Below are positions 54,208-64,000 of a stretch of DNA of 64,000 nt, piece after piece (position 1 is the first letter of the stretch; every line of letters begins with the position of its first letter). The position numbers were made by a program, and so were the translations under genes. This stretch comes from Rugalucina vietnamica. Its lineage: Eukaryota; Mollusca; Bivalvia; Lucinida; Lucinidae. The DNA is taken from the NCBI GenBank assembly GCA_964017185.1, contig OZ024878.1, forward strand, positions 2,459,151 through 2,523,150, written 5' to 3'. Under the pieces are notes generated by a model. That model did not search any database, was not told the DNA's origin, and saw only the letters and a program-made list of their open reading frames with translations.

Positions 54208-54305
54208 CCAACAATTACCATGGTTTCCTGTTTCAAAGAGGCAGTAATACGAAGGCAATGCCGATCTATGACCTCAACGGAAACCTTGCCGGGATACAAG
54301 CAGCA
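54208..54305 (+). CDS. Internal coding exon, same gene as 53586
   Basis: Acceptor TTCTTCGTTTTGCAG|CC and donor CAAGCAGCA|GTAAGC bound 98 bases. Joined to the previous exon (A+CC = Thr) it reads NNYHGFLFQRGSNTKAMPIY then DLNGNLAGIQAA, ending in phase 0. The two exons are 535 bases apart. The next exon was not found; the following DNA is a transposon and the gene probably continues beyond 59.3 kb or outside the window. Confidence 0.65.
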
Positions 54306-54324
54306 GTAAGCTAATTTCTAATTT

Positions 54325-54435
54325 ATATATACGAAAACTTGCCCATGCAATACAGAGATTTTTTTTCAGCTGTAAAATTGAACTTTTCACCATATAAATT
54401 TTGATATTTTTTATATTTTTGCTCAAAACATGCAT
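54325..54435 (+). repeat. Family C element, one arm, split by element T
   Basis: ACGAAAACTTGCCCATGCAA, AGAGATTTTTTTTCAGCTGT, TTTTTGCTCAAAACATGCAT. The other arm is at 59136-59305. Confidence 0.7.
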
Positions 54436-55302
54436 TAGGCAGCCATCCAATCAATCATTTGAGGCTTATTTTCACTTAAGATGGCAAAATTGAGTAGAAG
54501 CAATTTGTTGTCATAAACATATTAATTGATGTATGCCTGAAGCCATAGGGGCGGATGCCATGTCCAGATTTGCCTATTAAGGTCAGAAATTAGGTCAAAG
54601 TTCAATGAGTGCAAAAGTTAAGAAACGTTACCGCAGCTGTATATACAAGTACAATCATGGCCAAAGTTAGTGGTTTGAATACTGAGATTTGGTATACTAG
54701 TGGCTAAATAATACACTAAGGGGTTGTGTATGTCACTTTATCAAGCATGCTTGTCTGAACCAGGATATAAAAGGTCAAAAGATCAATTAGTGCAATTTAG
54801 CAACTTCTCAGTGAAATACACCAATGTTCATTAGAATGTTGGAGACTCTTTGGCTTAAACTCATTTTATGGATGAATTTATATCAACTTTATTAAAACAA
54901 TCACATTTAAAACATAACTGAATAGATAGCGCAATCTCAGACATTTATTTTTAAATTGCATTTACCATTTCCATAACAGCACATTTGCAAAAATAAAAAA
55001 GGTAAACAGTTTGCCATGAACTTAATATTGGAGTGCAATAGCGTCTAAAGAAAATAAATTTATAGAAATAAATTCACATGAATATCCAGATGATGCAGGT
55101 TGACATTCATGGGAAATTCAAGATGACCGCCAAATTACAAGATGGCTGCCAAAATAAGGGTTTTTGATAGAAATTCATGCATATGTGTGATAAAATCTAA
55201 ACATGACATTTAAAGTGGAGAATACATAAAACTAATATTTAAGTAATTTTGAAACAAGAAGAAATTCAAAAGAAAATTAATATGGCCAAGATGGCTGCAT
55301 TA

Positions 55303-55340
55303 AACAAGAGGACCAATGGTCCTGCATCTCACCTGAGAGA
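55303..55340 (-). repeat. Family F terminus inside element T
   Basis: AACAAGAGGACCAATGGTCC and CTGCATCTCACCTGAGAG: complement of the family F right end with its small hairpin. Confidence 0.6.
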
Positions 55341-56221
55341 TTTGCTCATTGTTGGCTTAAAGGTCAGATGATGATACCCCGGAGCCCTGAGTTCTGATCT
55401 GACCTGACCCAAAACATAATGCAACCTTCCCCTACCTCATTGATGCTCTAGCTATAATTTGATCGTTATAGACCGTGCGGTCTAAAATATATTAATGTTT
55501 AAAAGTGTTGGACAGATGTCGGCTTGAGTACTATCCTGTAAAATCATCTTGTGGGCCTTCAGCTAGCTGTGTATTTTAGTAAACACAAATAAACAAAATG
55601 ACAGGAATCCACTTTTATATAATTGTATCTGCATTTCACTGACACTGAATGTGTTAAACTTATGCACACATTATGGAAGGTGCGGATATTGGCGTTATAT
55701 GGTCAAACGAGGTGGAGGAAACCGGAGAACCTGGGAAAACCACCAATCTAAGATGGGCGACTACTACCCTGCCACATCCCGTGTTCCCCGCAAACGAGAC
55801 ATGGACTGTTTTGAAGGTATTAGATAGGGTTTATGGGCAGGGATATAGTACAATAGGCTCAGATTGGGTAGGCTAGGATAGGGTAAAGTATGAATGGTAT
55901 GTGGTATGGCACTGGGTTTTAAAGCTGTTTGTATTTATAGAGACTATGAACAGTAATATTGCGATGGTAAAGGTTTGGTTTGGTTATACTTTGATGAACC
56001 ATGCAATATTTTTTCAACCATCTTGTAGTAAAGCCACAACCTTTTGTAATGAGCTAGGATTTTAAAGTGTCTTGATCAGGGACTTAATATTTGGCGGAGA
56101 TAAGGATAAAATTGTCTTGCTCTGGTACTCTACTACCAGCCTACCACACTCCCCTAGTGTATGGTAGGTTAAGGAACAGTAGGTTGAGATATTGTAATAG
56201 GTGAAAAAGTTACTGATTTTT

Positions 56222-56310
56222 CACCGTTTGCCTCGAGCCAGGATCGAACCAGGACGTGATACTACATGGCTGTAAAAGCCGACTTGTATAGCAAACCAGT
56301 ACAAATGTGC
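56222..56310 (-). repeat. Possible tRNA-like (SINE) remnant
   Basis: The complement has CCTGGTTCGATCCTGGC, a match to pol III box B, preceded by CATGTAGTATCACGT. No convincing box A or body was found. Confidence 0.25.
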
Positions 56311-56982
56311 ATTATGCCTGAGACCACTGCATAATCTATTCCGCTCCCATTTCGTTAAGATCTTTCAATATTGTAATCGACTGGACATTCTCTATTGGGT
56401 TGATCATTTAAGGTTGATCACCTAATGCAACAGGTCAACTTTTGCCTATGATTACAATTAGAGATAGGCGGGGTACAACAGGGGTGGGTGTGGATGCTAA
56501 AGATAAGATTTGCATCTTCTAGTAACTATGTACAAAATCTTTTTGGCTTAGTTTTGTAGTATTTGGGGATGTTGGGTTCGGGAACAAGTTACAGCTGTTT
56601 GTTCAATTTTCGTGTGTACACCTGTACTGTAGGAGAGTATTCTACTTTGGGCCTCACACATCTTTCGTGGTAATATGAGGTAGGGCTGTACATTTACCAT
56701 TGCAGAATGGAAGTGGTTTTGGCCGCTTTCATGACAGGTTTCTGTAATGCTTGTCAGGGGCATCCTACTTTCATTGTCTGGGTATGGTGCACTGCATTGT
56801 TTGTAGGTCAATTTTACTTAACAATGTTAATGTACATAATGCTAGAGCCCCTTTCCTCCATATGTAAATTGCCGATGGTCTTAAAAAGACAGGACATATT
56901 TTGTCTTTCTGGGGTATGCCCTTTGCAATCACTACATCAATGATTCGATTCACGCCTGGCTGGAATAGAGCCTGCATCAGAA

Positions 56983-57320
56983 AAAAAAGTTCAAGTAGGC
57001 AAAGATCAGGAAAAGGCGCAATCAGCAAAAGATTCCCACTCTAAAAGCCCGAGGTGGGAAAAAACCAAACTAACAATCAGGTACCTATACCATGAAAACA
57101 TTTCGTAAGCCGAATGAGCATCTATTTTCCTAATAGGTGGCCACTCAGTTACCTTAACTTAACTAAAAATATGAAAACATACATAAGGCGCCAACATCAC
57201 AAAAATATCAAACACCAAGACATAAAACATAATGACCACCACAGATGTATCGACTTGGAACGATCAGTAACAAAAAGTTACTGGCGGGCTTAAATCGATT
57301 TTACACGGCCGTAACCTCGT
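56983..57320 (-). repeat. Family B terminal repeat inside element T
   Basis: AAAAGTTCAAGTAGGCAAAG to TTTTACACGGCCGTAACCTC; complete terminal repeat, 5' truncated, in the same orientation as copies 1-4. Confidence 0.75.
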
Positions 57321-59135
57321 AGAGTTGGTATTTGTAACACAAGAATCTTGAACCATACTCATGAGCTAACCTTGAATACAGTTACCTAAAGTTAAACAAG
57401 ATCTGGCTGTTTAAAAACATTTGGACGTCTGTGTAAATGACTCATTTTGCTAGTACATTTCTAAAAAAGATAATGATCAGTGTTTCCTCAAATGGAGCTC
57501 TGATAGAAGGCATGTGATTTTCTATGTATACCGCCTTAATTTTTACATACTTTTCCTCTAAATTTGAAAGGTTTTGTTAAAATGCATTAAACAAAAAATT
57601 AAATGGCATATATATTGTAGTACAGGATGGTGTAATATTGCACTAGCAATCATTTGATGCCATTTACAGCATGTTAGGGATTTTGGGTGCCAAGATACAA
57701 GTCATTCTGTAGGTGTACCCTTTTAATTTTTCCACTTTTCATTCCCATTTATGAATTCATGAAATTGAAAATCAGATCATTCTTATATCAGACTTTAGGG
57801 TCATAGTAAATTGCCATAGCATTCATTTGATACTTATTTTAGCATCCTGGATATGTTAAAAGCTCTGGTACAAGTGATTTTGTACATATACCCCCTATTT
57901 TTTCCAAGGGTTTTCTCTGAATCCTTGTGTGTTTTATTAAATTTCATCAATAAGCAAATTCAGTGATTTCAATAAAAGCTTTTAAGTTTAAATTGCCAGG
58001 TCAATGCATCAATATCACACCAATTATAGTATTCTAGAGCACGCTTTTGTTGCTACATGAATATTTTTGAGAGTACATCTATTCTTTAGAATTACACTGT
58101 GGAGGTGGAAACTATGTAATTTTACATCATGAAAATGTGTTCAGTGTTGAGGACAATATTTTATGGCATTAAGGTGGTCCCTCTGACAACACTGGCAGCC
58201 ATGAGAATTGGTTTCAGAGATACAAAATAGATCATATAACCCATCAAAAACATTGTAATGGCTATAGTTTTCACCTTGTTTTTACTCGATTTTCGACATA
58301 CTGATTAATATTCATAAATATGCAAATGTGATAATTTTCATTTAGGCCCATGACATAAATAAATTTGCCAAATGACATTACTGGTTTAATAACAAAGTGT
58401 CTTAATGATCGTTTGGGCCTGAAATTAGTTTATTTATAGATATTTAGCGTTATTTTTTTAGTCATTTTTAAGTTTTAATTAAATTCATGAATATGCAAAT
58501 TAGATAACTAGCATTACTTACCATAGGATGAAAGGCAAATGTCTAAGCTTTAAAATGAGACCAAGCTCAGTGGTCTAGGAGGAGTAACAGCAGAGATATG
58601 ACCAATTTAGTATGCCCACCGCTATGTTCAAGAATCACATCGACGGTTGCCATGGAGACTATGCATTTTTTCATAGTGCAAAAGAATTTATCTTTCAGGA
58701 CAAAAAATCATTGCATTTCTGGGGTCCCAATGAATGATTTGGCACCCATGAAAAATTGTCCGGGGGTGCAAGGTAGGTCAAATTATCTCCCGGGGGGATT
58801 TTACGAATAACGTCGCAATTTTGCACTGAAATGACCTTTAACCTTGCTAGGGCATATGCTTAGCACTCTATTTTGTTATGCTATAAATGCCACATGCATA
58901 ATAAGTGTATATAATGTAGTTTCGGTGAAATTTTACGGAAAATACAGCAAAGGAATGACACCGAAAAGAGTTTTTATACATTTTCTCGTTATTTTTGCAC
59001 CCAGATGACCTTTGACCTAATTCTGAGACCCAGGGCCATTTACAGACTTGGCATCCACCCCTATATGTCATAGTGCATGTCTAGGAACAATATCAGCATG
59101 AATGCCAGCTTTTTCATCAATTGGATGGCTGCCTA

Positions 59136-59305
59136 CATTGTTGCTACACTTTAGAACCGCCTCGCCAAAGCGGGTCTAACGAGTACCCACAATGTATATT
59201 TTGGATCAAAAAGAGGAAAATTAGATATACCCCTGGAAACCCAGTTTATTTTGATATTAAAGTGGGGTTGAAGAGGGTATACATTTCACGGACATGTTTT
59301 CCGGA
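59136..59305 (+). repeat. Family C element, other arm
   Basis: TTTAGAACCGCCTCGCCAAA, GCGGGTCTAACGAGTACCCA, GGAAAATTAGATATACCCCT, AGTGGGGTTGAAGAGGGTAT, CACGGACATGTTTTCCGGAT. Together with 54325-54435 it makes one family C copy. Confidence 0.7.
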
Positions 59306-59654
59306 TGAACTTTACTTTCCAGAACGAATGTCTATTTTGTATATTGCTCTTCATTTTTCCGTTTTCGACTTTACCTGACCATCATTATTTGCCAAATTAC
59401 TTTGATCAGGTTTTTACAGTAACGACTCTGTACGGTAAATGACGTGTGAGCACGCAACCATCCACGACATATGAGACTACATGGTAAAGTTAATTAATTA
59501 AACAAATGACAAAAAGCCTTTAAGAACCATGATAAGGATTGCTTTGAAAAGAAGCACGCAATGTATAATTAAGCTAACATCTACCTTTAAGATATTAAGT
59601 GAACACAAGTACACAAGGAATCTTCAAATGAGTAAAAAGACAGAAATACCGAAA

Positions 59655-59685
59655 AGGTAAAAGTAAGCAATGATCAGGAAATGTT
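59655..59685 (-). repeat. Family B tip interrupted by element E
   Basis: AAAAGGTAAAAGTAAGCAAT and GATCAGGAAATG, the first 30 bases of the family B terminal repeat, then element E. Confidence 0.45.
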
Positions 59686-59689
59686 GTTT

Positions 59690-60732
59690 TTATCGCACCT
59701 GCTTACAGCAGGGTGCGATATAGGAGTCCAAATTTCTGTCCGTCCGTTCGTTCGTCCGTCCGTCCGTTCGTTCGTCCGTCCGTCCGTCCGTCAACATTTA
59801 CGTCGAAGTTTGGTTTTCTCGACATCAGAGATAGCTGCGAGTCTGAAACCTTGCATAGAAAATGTCCCTGACATACCCTTCAAGCACGCACCTTAACCCG
59901 GTGCCCTTGACCTATATTTCACGGTCCACTGACTTTGAAAATTTTTACGTCGAAGTTTTTCGACATTTACGTCGAAGTTTGGTTTTCTCGACATCAGAGA
60001 TAGCTGCGAGTCTGAAACCTTGCATAGTAATTGTCCTTGACATACCCTTCAAGCACGCACTTTAACCTGGTGCCCTTGACCTATATTTCACGGTCCACTG
60101 ACTTTGAAAATATTTACGTTGAAGGTTGGTTTTCTCGACATCAGAGATAGCTGCAAGTCTGAAACCTTGCATAGTAATTGTCCTTGACATACCCTTCAAG
60201 CACGCACCTTAACCCGGTGCCCTTGACCTATATTTCACGGTCCACTGACTTTGAAAATTTTTACGTCGAAGTTTGGTTTTCTCGACATCAGAGATAGCTG
60301 TGAGTCTGAAACTTTGCATAGTAATTATCCTTGACATATTCTTCAAGCACGCACCTTAACCTGGTGCCCTTGACCTATATTTCACGGTCCACTGACTTTG
60401 AAAATTTTTACGTCGAAGTTTGGTTTTCTCGACATCAGAGATAGCTGCGAGTCTGAAACTTTGCATAGTAATTGTCCTTGACATACCCTTCAAGCACGCA
60501 CCTTAACCCAGTGCCCTTGACCTATATTTCACGGTCCACTGACTTTGAAAATTTTTACGTCGAAGTTTGGTTTTCTCGACATCAGAGGTAGCTGCGAGTC
60601 TGAAACCTTGCATAGTAATTGTCCTTGCCATGCCCTTCAAGCACGCACCTTGACCCGATGCCCTTGAACTATATTTCACGGTCTATTGACTTTGCGCGAT
60701 GCAGGTGCGATATCGACCTCCGCGGAGTTCTT
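59690..60732 (+). mobile_element. Element E copy 2: tandem-repeat-bearing element
   Basis: Opposite orientation to 26100-27271. GTTT at 59686-59689 and 60733-60736 (complement of AAAC in copy 1). Contents: hairpin TATCGCACCTGCTTACAGCA continuing GGGTGCGATA, a TCCG-rich run (59737-59793), six repeat units (GATAGCTGCGAGTCTGAAAC near 59829, 59999, 60146, 60293, 60440, 60587; spacing 147 except the first), and terminus GCAGGTGCGATATCGACCTC followed by CGCGGAGTTCTT. Non-coding. Confidence 0.85.
59737..59793. repeat. TCCG/TTCG microsatellite in element E
   Basis: Runs of GTCC and GTTC units preceding CAACATTTACGTCGAAG. Confidence 0.9.
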
Positions 60733-60736
60733 GTTT

Positions 60737-61550
60737 TTCTAAGGCTTTGCTGATCCATTTATGTATGTGCGAGAACTATTCAAAGCGATATGTAGTCCAC
60801 TTTGATAAATCTGAGCATCATTATTAGATTGATCATCGCAATCAGCTATTCAGCGAAAGTATTAAGTAAACTAGACTTTAAATTTTGACCCGTTACAATT
60901 TATGGTGACTACAAGCTACGAGTTTCTGTTTGCTTTGGTATTCTCATTCCGCCATTCTGGCTAATAACCAAAACAATATCTGCATAAACATTACATTAGT
61001 TATTCTCATTGTCATCAGGTAAGGTAATCTTAGGGAGTCTTAGAAAGAAACAAATATACTTAAATTCAATAAGTATGGAAATTGTGTGCCGTTTACAGTG
61101 AGAAAACGTATGTCACCGGCCAAAGGTATGCCAAGACAAAACATTTTGAAATACGAATGTGCAAAAAGACATAATAGACAAAATGATATTTAAGGAACAG
61201 ACTACAATATAAATCACCATCGGCTCTAATAATTTTTATCTCCAGTAATTTAATTATTTTTTGCATCATATTCTCGAGCGCCCACATTCTCATAGAAAAG
61301 GAAATTCTGAATTATACGCTCAAGCTATTGAGCCGTGGAATGCTTTGACAAGATTAAGTTAGCAAATACAGGAATTGCACAAGTGTAATTGTTATTCTTC
61401 TGGCTGGATAACTTGATATAAAGTCTATTTCATTTCTTAGCTATTGTTGAATACCAGCAAGAATCGATCTGCAATGTAGTAGCAACTGGATTTACAATCA
61501 TCACGCTAAAATGTCCGTGCAGTGTATGTCCCGCTTTTATATAGAAACAT
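60737..61550. other. No gene recognised
   Basis: Unique-looking AT-rich sequence without a supported exon. Confidence 0.35.
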
Positions 61551-61554
61551 ATAC

Positions 61555-62547
61555 TGACGTCAACAAAAAAAAAACGCCTCAGTCAACTTTGACACGTCAT
61601 ACTGCCAAGATAAACAACTTAAATTATTTTAAATATTGGTCATATCTTTTGCTAACCTGTTTCGTGTTAGGAAATGCTGAAATGGAATTATTCAGACAGC
61701 TGCTTGAAAAATGACATGCTGTTGAAAACGCACACCCCTCGCAAAATCCCAATTCTGTTCATGAACCGGTCTATCAGGCATCGCTTCTTTCGATTACTGA
61801 AAGTCTCCGTTGCAATACCAACACATATGCCATAGAGTGGGATATCCATACGTGACCATATGTTGTTGAAACACATTTTTTGAAAACCGAATTTCGTTCT
61901 CTGGCGTTATTGACGTCACAGCCGCTAATGAATGGTAATCGCCGTCAGAATGGCCAAAAAGTTTTCAGAGACTATCCTGGCATGGCTATTTGACAAAGAA
62001 TAGTTTCTATTGTTATTTCTCCTGCCTTTCAACGTGAAATGAACTTCCTTACGGATAACGTGTATTTGACGTCTAGAGAAATAAGCGTCAGAATATCATT
62101 GCTCCATTCCTGGCTATTCATTTGAAATAATGCGATTACGTTATGAAAATTAACTCAAGGTGTGCGTCCAAATATAACGGCATCGTTTCTGAAATGTTTC
62201 ATCATTAGAATTCGTAAGCATAAGAGACGTTGACGTCAAAAAGATTTTGCTACAGAAGCGTCGGCGAAAGAGTTACGGTCACAAAAATCGTTAGAGGGAA
62301 TTGTATACCAAAGCGAACGATGTTCCCGGACTATGGAGTCACTTCGAACGCCAGAAACCGAACAGTATCATTTTTTCGTTCCGTCTGTTTCTTTTCTTGT
62401 GAAAAGTCCTCATTTTATTTTCAGTATTTCAACTTCATGTAGCCCAGTAATGTTACGTTTCAAAATTTTGATGTTCTTAAGTTTGTAAAACGACTGTGCA
62501 CGGTTTTCAAAAATTTTCACGTCACAAACGTCTGTATAATGACGTCA
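61555..62547. promoter_or_regulatory. Four CRE palindromes in 1 kb
   Basis: TGACGTCA at 61555-61562, 61911-61918, 62231-62238 and 62540-62547. The region is less AT-rich than its surroundings. No clear exon is associated, although a 70-codon frame starts at 62230. Regulatory function is only suggested. Confidence 0.3.
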
Positions 62548-62559
62548 GGATGCATTTTT

Positions 62560-64000
62560 AGCTCACCTGAGCCGAAGGCTCACAGGTGAGCTTATAGGAT
62601 AGGCAGGCATCCGTCGTCCGTCGTCGTCCGTCGTCCGTCCGTCCGTCCGTCCACAATTTCAAAGAAGAATATTTCTGAAGCTAGTAGGCCGATCTTGATC
62701 AAATTTAATGTGAACCATAATTGGGTTGGGGGATAGATGGCATTAGGTTTTGGAGCAGATTGTATCAAAATTGTGGTTTCCATGGCAACAGATAGGTCCC
62801 ATAGACTTACAATGGGAAAAACTAAAAAAAATCTTCTTCTCTGAAACCACTAGGCCCACAGCTTTGATATTTGGTATGTAGCAATGGCTAATGGTCCTCT
62901 ACATAAATTGTGCCATTCATGCCCCTGGGGTCAAATTTGGCCACGCCCCGGGGGGTCGATAGTCTCCATAGACTTACTATGGGAAAAAAAATAAAAAATC
63001 TTCTTCTCTGAAACCACAGGGTCCACAGCTTTGATAGTTGGTATGTGGCAATGGCTAATGGTCCTCTACATAAATTGTGCCAGTCATGCCCCTGGGGTCG
63101 AATTTGGCCACGCCCCGGGGGTGGATAGTTTCCATAGACTTACAATTGGAAAAACTAAAAAAATCTTCTTCTCTGAAACCACTAGGCCCACAGCTTTGAT
63201 ATTTGGCATGTAGCAATGGCTAATGGTCCTCTACATAAATTGTGCCATTCATGCCCCTGGGGTCAAATTTGGCCACGCCCCGGGGGTTGATAGTCTCCAT
63301 AGACTTACTATGGGAAATTTTTTTTATAAATCTTCTTCTCTGAAACCACAGGGCCCACAGCTTTGATGTTTTGTAGGTGGCAATGGCTAATGGTCCTCTA
63401 CATAAATTGTGCCAATCATGCCCCTGGGGTCAAATTTGGCCACGCCCCGGGGGTCGATAGTCTCCATAGACCTACAATAGGGAAAAAGCTAAAAAAATCT
63501 TCTTCTCTGAAACCACTAGGCCAACAGCTTTGATATTTGGTATGTAGCAATAGCTAATGGTCCTCTACATAAATTGTGCCAGCCATGCCCCTGGGGTCAA
63601 ATTTGGCCACGCCCCGGGGGTTGATAGTCTCCATAGACTTACTATGGGAAAAAAATTCAAAAATCTTCTTCTCTGAAACCACAGGGCCCACAGCTTTGAT
63701 ATTTTGTATGTGGCAATGGCTAATGGTCCTCTACATAAATTGTGCCAATCATGTCCCCCGGGGTCAAATTTGGCCACGCCCCGGGGGTGGATAGTCTCCA
63801 TAGACCTACAATAGGAAAAACTAAAAAAATCTTCTTCTCTGAAACCACTAGGCCCACAGCTTTGATATTTGATATGTAGCAATGGCTAATGGTCCTCTAC
63901 ATAAATTGTGCCATTCATGCCCCTGGGGTCAAATTTGGCCACGCCCCGGGGGTTGATAGTCTCCATAGACTTACTATGGGAAAAAAATTAAAAAATCTTC
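62560..64000 (+). mobile_element. Family F element with higher-order tandem array, runs off the right edge
   Basis: Starts AGCTCACCTGAGCCGAAGGC with the hairpin partner ACAGGTGAGCT, then a GTCC run (62612-62651), then monomers of 165-167 bases marked by ATCTTCTTCTCTGAAACCAC at about 62831, 62998, 63163, 63330, 63497, 63663, 63829 and 63995. Two monomer types alternate: CACTAGGCC...GTAGCAA and CACAGGGCC...GTGGCAA. GGGGTCAAATTTGGCCACGC is common to both. No ORF of interest. Confidence 0.85.

Larger units (their letters stand above)
54436..59135. mobile_element. Element T: 4.7-kb element with 21-bp terminal inverted repeats
   Basis: Left TAGGCAGCCATCCAATCAAT, right (complement) TAGGCAGCCATCCAATTGAT; 19 of the first 21 bases agree. 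CAT flanks both ends. It interrupts a family C copy whose two arms lie immediately outside. The interior has no ORF above 90 codons and contains a family F end (55303-55340), a family B fragment (56983-57320) and AT-rich stretches with repeated ATGAATATGCAAAT-like text (58310-58510). Non-autonomous or decayed DNA transposon; superfamily unknown. Confidence 0.7.

Noticed and set aside
55673..55876. Plus-strand ORF MEGADIGVIWSNEVEETG... as a further exon of the 53.6-kb gene
   Set aside because: It lies inside element T, has no pyrimidine tract and acceptor in the needed phase, and the phase-0 reading from GAAG|GTG ends in a stop.

Overview
The window looks like repeat-rich, AT-rich nuclear DNA from a marine invertebrate, most likely a bivalve mollusc. 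This rests on the intron-exon structure with GT-AG sites, the many short interspersed and fold-back elements (several of types I associate with clam genomes), tRNA-derived SINEs, a Penelope-like retroelement, and the near absence of long ORFs. The species assignment is inference. There is no bacterial operon structure, rRNA or CRISPR array.

Left edge (1-4.3 kb): one uninterrupted minus-strand reading frame of at least 1423 codons runs off the window. It is easy to miss because it has no stop inside the window. It encodes a large unrecognised protein with a Ser/Asp/Glu-rich centre and a well-ordered C-terminal half. From 5 to 20 kb the sequence is mostly dispersed short elements (called families A, C, D, F and X here), a putative signal-peptide exon at 11.1 kb, a hammerhead-ribozyme-like motif at 14.0 kb and an 0.8-kb element with long terminal inverted repeats at 18.4-19.2 kb.

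Centre (20.8-48.5 kb): an old tandem array of one complex unit (U1, U2, U3 and a scattered U4), each copy modified by different insertions. Comparing copies gives natural empty sites, so boundaries and target duplications of several elements can be read directly. Each unit carries a conserved TATA-box block followed by a short ATG-initiated reading frame. U2 holds a second hammerhead-like motif and a tandem-repeat element. U3 holds a 522-bp insertion with a CRE/E-box/CCAAT promoter-like cluster and a 44-codon ORF, bracketed by a 10-bp direct repeat.

36-53.5 kb: at least five copies of a retroelement (family B) whose reverse transcriptase resembles Penelope-like enzymes and whose best copy is flanked by inverted terminal repeats of roughly 350 bp. 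All copies are broken. Two are inserted 12 bp apart in one family F element.

Right part (53.5-64 kb): two good coding exons at 53.6 and 54.2 kb whose phases fit the signal-peptide exon at 11.1 kb, a 4.7-kb terminal-inverted-repeat element inserted in a family C copy, a second tandem-repeat element with about 147-bp monomers, a cluster of CRE palindromes (61.5-62.5 kb) and, at the edge, a family F element with an alternating two-monomer 166-bp repeat array.

The only host genes I can support are the large minus-strand ORF and the secreted-protein exons. Everything was read by eye; no homology search was possible.
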